Source: Lepus europaeus
Taxonomy: Eukaryota; Chordata; Mammalia; Lagomorpha; Leporidae
Length of the DNA: 64,000 bases
Reading direction: 5' to 3'
Assembly (NCBI RefSeq): GCF_033115175.1
Contig: NC_084829.1
Location: 133,210,996-133,274,995 of the forward strand
Shown here: piece by piece, positions 57,492 to 64,000 of the stretch
How the letters are laid out: each line of letters opens with the position of its first letter
Position numbering within the stretch: the first letter of the stretch is position 1
Notes under the pieces: model-generated
Database searches by the model: none
The model's input: only the letters and a program-made list of their open reading frames with translations
What the model was told of the DNA's origin: nothing
Position numbers and translations under genes: made by a program

Positions 57492-60029
57492 GGCACTGAG
57501 AGGAAGGCTGGAGAAGGGACTAAGTGGTGACCAAGGACAATGGATAGTGACTCCATTCATTGAGACAATGAGACTATAGTTTGAATTCAGTTGGATTTGT
57601 GTCTTTTTGGGGGACTGTTAACGTTGCAGATGTGAATTATCAGACCTCAAGTTTAGATGTGCAAAACAACAACAAAAATAACCCAATTTCTACCATATAA
57701 CATAGTAGTGTTGTGTGTGGGGCTCTTGGGTGGTCCTTGTTAATCAGCTTCCCCGGGGCAATTTTTCCCCATCTGTTCAATTCTCATCAAAGACAAGACT
57801 TAGACAAGGTCTGATGTTCAACCACTTTGTCTGGTAAGACTCTCATGAGACAGTAGAAACCAAACAGTGGCATGGGATGGATGCAGTCACAGGTCTAAAG
57901 ATTGCCTGACTAGGGGCTTCCTTGGCATTTGGGGGGTATTTGCTTTCTTATACCAGCGTCAGTAGGAAGATTTCTTTAACAATGAAAGTTTAAGCTCTTG
58001 TAACAATGAGCTTTGTTTTAAGGTTTATGAGAGCTGACCTGTGATCTTGTATTGGGCAAAGGCCCAGGTCTAGTTGAAGCATGCTACTTAGAGACACGTA
58101 GTGTTAGCTCTGTGAGAGTCTGAGTAGGTCATAACACCATCACTAATATTATAGCCACAATATGTAGATTATACCACACTACAATCTATTGCTGACAATG
58201 TTACTCTCAAATGTGTTGATTGGTTGAAGTTCATCTCATTAAATAAAAGTTGTATCTGAGATAAAAGCTTATATCTGAGGTTCCAAGTAATGTACTTAAT
58301 TAATTGTACATTTTCACATTATTACAGGTAGCAGAGTTGCTGAACTTTCTGTTTCCATATAATAAGGACCCCTTTCCTTCAGCTTCTAAAAGTGTTCTCC
58401 CCACATTCTTTTGAAAGATACATAAAGCCTTCAAGTTCAGGGTTGTAAAAACTTAGTATGACTATTACTGGCTTTCTCACCTTCTACAAGTTGCATATGA
58501 GGGAAAACAACTTAAGGCTGACTGCTTTTCATGCTCTATTACTTAGGATACTGGCAGGAAATATTTGAGATACTAAAAATATTCATTTCGTGCTACAAAT
58601 GCAGAGGATATTTATAATGATGTGGGAAAATTTGGGGAAAGCAATAAGGGATATGCAAGAATCTGGGACTAAAGGCAGTGTAAGCTATTACCAGCTCTAG
58701 GTCTTAGACACAGGCAAGAGAACAATACAGGAGGTTGGTGGCGGTGGCGTGGAGGAGGGGGTGCAGGGCTTGTGACATCACAGCACCAGTTTCTGTCTTT
58801 ACAGAAATAATCTGCAATGTCGGGGCATAGGTGTACTACATGGACAGTATTCACCATACCAGGTTACACCCAAGAAATAAGAGAGAAGTCGTCTCTATCA
58901 GTGATTTCAAAATGTGTTCGCTAACCAGAAGCATCAAGTCACTGGGACTCATTAGAAATGCAAGTTGTCATGCCAAATCCTAGACCTATCTAGTCAGAAT
59001 CACCGCTGTGCATCCAAAAATTTGAAGCTCAGTAAGCCCTCTAGGTGACCCCCATGTATGCTAAAGTATGTGAGCATCTTCTTATCCTCTAAAACACACA
59101 CTATCTGTATGAGGCGTTTGATTCCAACTCAAGAGCCCGTCACCCCTCCTTCTCATGCCCTCCCTCGCTCTGGGTTGAGGGCAACACACAATTCCTATTC
59201 AAGGTCACTGGTTAAAGCCAACTTTTTACTTCCTCTTCAACTCTCATTCTCCCAGTTTTATTCTAAGAATACTCTAAATGTTCACTTTATTACCAAGTCA
59301 TTCAAGGCCTTCCTTTTTGATTTTCAAAATGGTTTGAATTGCAATGTTTTTTGGTTTTTATTTTTGCACTTGTCGCTGCCATAAATTACAACAATTTAAC
59401 ACTTATAATAAGAACCAAACTGATGTGATTCAGTGAGCTGGAATGAGACTCGAAATAAAATATAAGAGGGGAAGATTTATCTTTTGTTTTATTCCACTGT
59501 ATAATCTTTTTCCAGAGGTAAAAAACAGAACAAAACTCCCTATTTCTTGAGGAGAATTAAAGCTCAAAGATGAAGAGAACTAGTTGGGCCAAAAAGCACA
59601 ATAGTAAATTATTGAATGCAATCCTATAAGCAATTGCAGGCATGACTAATGGTCACATGAATGTATTATGCACCCCACCCTGGGAAGGAGTTTCGTTTAC
59701 TGACTTAAAGAAGGTCTTTACTTCTTGCAGGTACATTATCTTTAAAAAGAAGACAAAGCTTTTCAAAATTAATTTTCCTATTTAAATAAGGTGATATTCA
59801 GATTGTAACTAGCAAAGCACAGAATATAAAGCAATTCATTCCATTTGCCTAGCTGAAACATAATGATACGAATAAAAATTAAGGCCCTTTGCTCTAATCT
59901 TCAGTGAAACCCGAAGAAGGCCACTGCTTTAAAACAGAGTCTACAGAAAACGTCTGTTCAAGGAAATGACTTTGAAATTAATCAAGAAGGGCACTTAAGT
60001 CTATACAAATCTCCCCTCCAGTTGGATTT
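57487..60029. other. Unassigned non-coding DNA
   Basis: No interspersed repeat or gene recognised in about 2.5 kb. The block at 59790-59960 is a possible conserved element on appearance only. A 108-codon frame (59058-59384) has no motif. Confidence 0.35.
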
Positions 60030-63000
60030 GTAGATTTCTTTGGGTAATGTGGTCATTTTAACAGCAATCAATGAACATTAAGTATCTTTCCATTTCTTAT
60101 ATCCCCTTGAATTTCCTTGATCAATTTTTAAATTTTTTTAATTATAGAGAATCTTCATTTCCTTGGTCAAGTTTATCCCTTTAGCTATCATTTCTTTCTC
60201 TCTCTCACATCTATCATTCATTATCTATCACTTATTTATCACTATTATTAATTGTTTTTTTAAAATTTACATATCAGAAAGTTTGCTATTGGTGCATAAA
60301 ATGCTACAATATTTTGTATATTGATTTTGTATCCTGCAACTATTTAACTCACTTATCAATTCTAACAATTTTTGATGGGGTCTTTTGGTGTTTCTAAGTA
60401 AAAAATCAGGTCAACAGAGAGCAGAAAGAATTTGACTTCCTCTTTTCCAATTTGGATGTCTTTTATTTTTTCTTTTACATATTTACTCTTGTTAAGACTT
60501 CACTCAAATGTGAGTGGTAGAAATGGATTTTCTTATCTTGCTCTAGATTTTAGAAGAAACACGTTCAATTTTCTCTTGTTCAGTATGATATTGGCTGAGG
60601 GTTTGTCATATGCAGACTTTATTGTGTTGACATATATTCCTTCATTCATACCTAGTCTATTAGTAGTTTTTATCATGAAGGGCTGGTATATACTTTTTGA
60701 GATTCTTTTATTTTTTATCTTTTGAAAATTTTGATTAACATGTGGTGATCCATACTTTTATGGAGCAAGAATGTTAAATCTTAGCAAATGCTTTCTCTGC
60801 ATCTACGGAGATGATCATAAGGCTTTTAGTCTTCATTCTATTGATATGATGTGTTACATTTATTGATCTACAAATGTGGTTGAATTATCATTGCATCCCT
60901 GGGTTAAATCTCACTCAGTCATGGTGTGTGATCTTTTTGATGTGCTGTTGGATACAGTTTGCTGGTATTTGTTTAGAAAGTTTTGCATCTGTCTTCTTAA
61001 GTGATATTGGTCTGTAGTTTTCTTTTTTGTTGTGTCTTGTCTGGTTTTGGTTTCAGAGTAATGCTAGCCTTGTTGCAGGAGTTTGGCAAGGCTACTTTTC
61101 AACTTTTTAAGGACGGCTTGAGGATAACTGGCATTAGTTTCTTAAATGTTTCGTAGAATTCAGCTGTAAAGTAATCAGATCCTAGACTTTTCTTTGATGG
61201 AAGATTTTAATTACTACTTAAATCTCATTACTTGTTATTGGTCCATTAAGATTTCTGTATTTCTTTTTGCCTCTATCTTGGTGCATTGTATGTGTTCAGG
61301 AATCTATCCATTTCTTCTTGGTTTTCCAATTTATTGGTATATCATTGTTTATGGGGATTTTTATTATACCATATATTGGTTTTTTTTTTTTTTGATTTAT
61401 TTATTTGAAAGGCAGAGTTACAGAGAGGCAGAGGCAGAGAGAGAAAGAGAGAGAGAGAGGTCTTCCATTCACTGGTTCACTCCCCAGATGGCCGCAACAG
61501 CCGGAGCCTTGCTGATCTGAAGCCAGGAGCCAGGAGCTTCCTCCGGGTCTCCCACACAAGTTCTGGGGCCCAAGCACTTGGGCCATCTTCCACGGATTTC
61601 CCAGGCCATAGCAGAGAGCTGGATCAGAAGTGGAGCAGCCTGGTCTGGAGCTGGCACCCAAATGGGATGCCAGCACTGCAGGCAGCGGCTTTACCCTCTA
61701 TGCCACAGCTGTAGCCCCTTACATTCTGTTATATACATTATAATGTCTCCTTTTTAGCTTTAATTTTATTTATGTTTTCTCATTTTTTCTTTTTTAGTTT
61801 GACTAATCTCCATTTTGTTTATCTTTTAAAAAAACTATTTTCTTGAGCTTTCTTTATTTCTTATATTATCTATTTTCTTCTTTTTCATTTATCTATTTTC
61901 TTTCTTCTTTTCATCTGGATTTGGTTTATACTTGCTTTACTAAGTTCTTCAGATGCATTGTTAGATTTTTTCCTTGAAAACTTTGTGCTTAAAATATATG
62001 CATTTACTGCTACAAACATCCTGGTTAGTAATGCATTTAGTGTATCCTACAGATTTTTGATACGTTGTGTTTTCATTTTCATTCGTTTTAAATTTTTTTA
62101 AATTTTTTTAATTATTTCAATTTACTGATTGCTCAAGAGGGTGTTGCTCCATTTCCAGGTATTTGTATTTTTTCCATGTGGTCAGAGATTTGTGTTATAA
62201 TTTCAATTTTCAAAACTTTATTGAGACTTGATTTTTGGCCTAACATATGGTATAGCCTGGAAAATATTCTATATGCTTATGAGAATAATGTGTATTTTGT
62301 AACCTTTGAAAACATTTTCTATAAATGTTTGCTAGGTCCATTTACTCTATAGTTCAGTTCAACTATGACATGTTTTTGCTGACATTTTGTTTGGATGATC
62401 TGTCTATTGAGAAAATGGTTGAAGTCCTCAACTATTACAGTATTGAAGTCTATCAATCCTTTTAAATCTAACAATGTTTCATTTACATATGTAGGTCATC
62501 CAGTGTTGAGTGCATATATATTTACAATTCTTATAATTTCATACTGAATTAAAACTTCTATGAAAACCCAATCACCTTATTTTTCTTTGCAGTTTTTGAC
62601 TTAAAATCTGTTTTATTATTTGTATAAACATAGCTACCCCTGCTCACTTTTGATTTGTATGGGAGATCTTCATGAAAACTCACTTTCAGTCTATGTGTGA
62701 AGTAAGTTTCTTGTAGATAGCATGTAGCTGAATCTTATTTTTTATTCATAAATACAATTTAATTCATTTACACTCAAAGTTAACATTAGTATGTAAGAAC
62801 TTAATCCTGCAATTTTGTCTCCTGATTGTTTTCATTTATTCTTTGCTTTTAACCTCTTTTATTGTTTGTGTTTGTGTTTTGACAGATTTCTGTCATCATA
62901 AGTTTGATTCTGTTTCCTTTTTCATTTGTGTATCTGCATTACCAATGAATTTTATTCTTTCATTTACTTTTATGATCGTTTTTATTGTCCATTTGCTCCC

Positions 63001-63960
63001 AGTTTTAGAAATTCCTTAAGGATTTCTTGTAAGGCTAGTATAAAGTGGTAAATTTCCTTAGTTTTGGTTTGTCTGGAAAGACTTTATTTTTCCTTCATTT
63101 CTGAAGGATTGCTTTGCTGGATGTAGTATTTGGGTTGGTAGTTAGCTTTTCTTTCAGAAATCATTCCATTCTTTTCTGGCCTGTATGGTTTCTGCTGGAA
63201 AACCTGCTATTATTCTGATGGAGATTCCATTATATGTGATCTGATAATTTTCTTTCACTGTTCCTAGAATTATTTCTTTATTTTGACTTTTGAGTTTGTC
63301 TACAATATGTTTTAAAGATCTTTTTTGGTTGTGCCACTTGGGGTCCATGTAGTTCCCTGAGTCTGATTATTCATATCACTTTGAAGAATTTTGGAATTTT
63401 CAGCTATCATTTCACTAAATAGATCTTCAGTGAGGGATGTCTTCTCTTTTTCTTCTAGTATTCCCATAGAGCAATTTTTTTTTCACGTAATGATGTCTTA
63501 TATATTTCATAGGCCTTTTTCATTTTTTTAGTTCCCTTTTTTTTGTTGTTGTTCTGATTGCTTTATTAAAAAAATGCCTTCAAGTTCGGATATTCCTCTG
63601 CTTGGTCTAGTTCTCAACTGTATGTTTTATTTCATTGCCTGTGGTTTTCAACTCCAAGATTCCTGGTTTTTTAAAAACGATTCCTATCTTGTTAAATTTC
63701 TCACAACTTTTTTCATTTTGTTGAATTTTTTATTTATATTCTCTTGCATTTGAGTTTCCTTATCATTATTTTGAATTCTTTTTCAAGTATTTCAAATTCT
63801 CTTCACATTGGAATCTCTTTCTGTGGAATTATTCTGATCCTTTGGAGCTGTTACTCTTCCTTGCTTCTTGATATTTCTTGCATCCCTATATTGCTGTCTG
63901 CATATCTGGTGCAACAGCTATCACTTCCATTTTTTTAGATTAGTTTTTATTGGAAAATAC
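60030..63960 (-). pseudogene. Old L1 (ORF1 to mid ORF2), antisense
   Basis: Reversed ORF2 begins on the left with ATGTGGTCATTTTAACAGC (60049) and CATTTCCTTGGTCAAGTTTA (60157), then TTTTGTATCCTGCAACTATT (60325) and TTTGACTTCCTCTTTTCC (60431), which lies next to the RT active site. The RT N-terminal and EN regions follow to about 62900. ORF1 is visible on the minus strand at 63154-63348: LKHIVDKLKSQNKEI, then ITYNGISIRIIAGFPAETIQ and ARKEWNDF, the L1 ORF1 C-terminal domain. It is dead throughout, and the 3' UTR end is missing on the left. A CSINE (61388-61722) interrupts it. Confidence 0.78.
61388..61722 (-). mobile_element. CSINE, minus, nested in antisense L1
   Basis: T-run and TTTGATTTATTTATTTGAAA, then GGTCTTCCATTCACTGGTTC, GGCCCAAGCACTTGGGCC, and reversed head CTCTATGCCACAGCTGTAGCC. 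It is well preserved and sits in ORF2 RT sequence. Confidence 0.92.
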
Positions 63961-63983
63961 CTTTTCATTTAAATGAGATGCGG

Positions 63984-64000
63984 CCTGGAGGCCAGCACTG
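63984..64000 (+). mobile_element. Probable CSINE start at window edge
   Basis: The last bases, CTGGAGGCCAGCACTG, match the CSINE head (GGGGCCAGCACTGTGGC at 49388). The element would continue past the window. Confidence 0.45.

Noticed and set aside
60030-60180. A second L1 broken at the same ORF2 codons (DLY) as the one ending at 39482
   Set aside because: On inspection the antisense L1 continues leftwards past this point to about 60030, so the break is not shared.
1-64000. CRISPR arrays, operons, phage or bacterial features
   Set aside because: The sequence is clearly mammalian. The tandem repeats are retroelement or microsatellite derived, with no spacer structure.

Overview
The window is non-coding DNA from a mammal, almost certainly a lagomorph and most likely European rabbit (Oryctolagus). 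The diagnostic signal is at least 24 copies of the tRNA-derived C-repeat (CSINE), recognisable by a GGC-GC-GTGGC head, a conserved body around a GATGGCCCAAGT core, a CT-rich stretch and an AAATAAATAAATC(T)n or A-rich tail. Several L1 3' ends have sequences I associate with rabbit. Older mammal-wide repeats (MIR, L2, MLT/MaLR LTRs, Tigger/MER2, ancient L1) fill in the rest. I found no intact host gene and no exon that I can defend. The window is intergenic or lies in a large intron.

Layout. 0-2.9 kb is mostly unassigned, with a perfect 15-bp hairpin. 3.0-4.8 kb is an unusual L1 3'-UTR insertion holding two 3' ends between one pair of target-site duplications (TSDs). 6.7-10.6 kb holds an antisense L1 with nested CSINEs, a Tigger fragment and palindromic MITE-like repeats. 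10.6-16.2 kb is largely unassigned with one L1 tail and two CSINEs, one of them young. 16.3-20.8 kb has an MLT-type LTR and a dense CSINE cluster. 22.2 kb has an antisense MLT1. 22.7-28.0 kb is repeat-poor and may contain conserved non-coding elements. 28.07-30.03 kb holds the main find. 33.7-39.5 kb is a head-to-head pair of L1s, the right one with ORF1 and most of ORF2. 44.1-49.1 kb is an ancient L1 broken up by CSINEs and followed by a younger L1 with a 527-bp internal tandem duplication. 49.2-50 kb is an MLT1 LTR split by a CSINE. 51-60 kb is mainly unassigned, with Tigger/MER2, MITE-like copies and microsatellites. 60-64 kb is an old antisense L1 reaching into ORF1.

Main find. On the minus strand a full-length 107-nt U6 snRNA copy (29906-30012) is fused directly to a 5'-truncated SEPTIN7 cDNA (28098-29903) that keeps its stop codon, about 1 kb of 3' UTR, an AATAAA signal and an A-tail. 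One 13-bp TSD (12/13 identical) flanks the pair, so U6 and SEPTIN7 arrived in a single L1-driven event. This is a chimeric retropseudogene formed by template switching during reverse transcription. The class is known from human and rodent genomes. I cannot tell whether this locus has been described.

Nothing here forms a working gene system. The only coding sequences are decayed retroelement ORFs and the septin pseudogene. The interest lies in the retrotransposition record: chimera, composite insertion, repeated use of one target site, nested insertions and tandem duplications.
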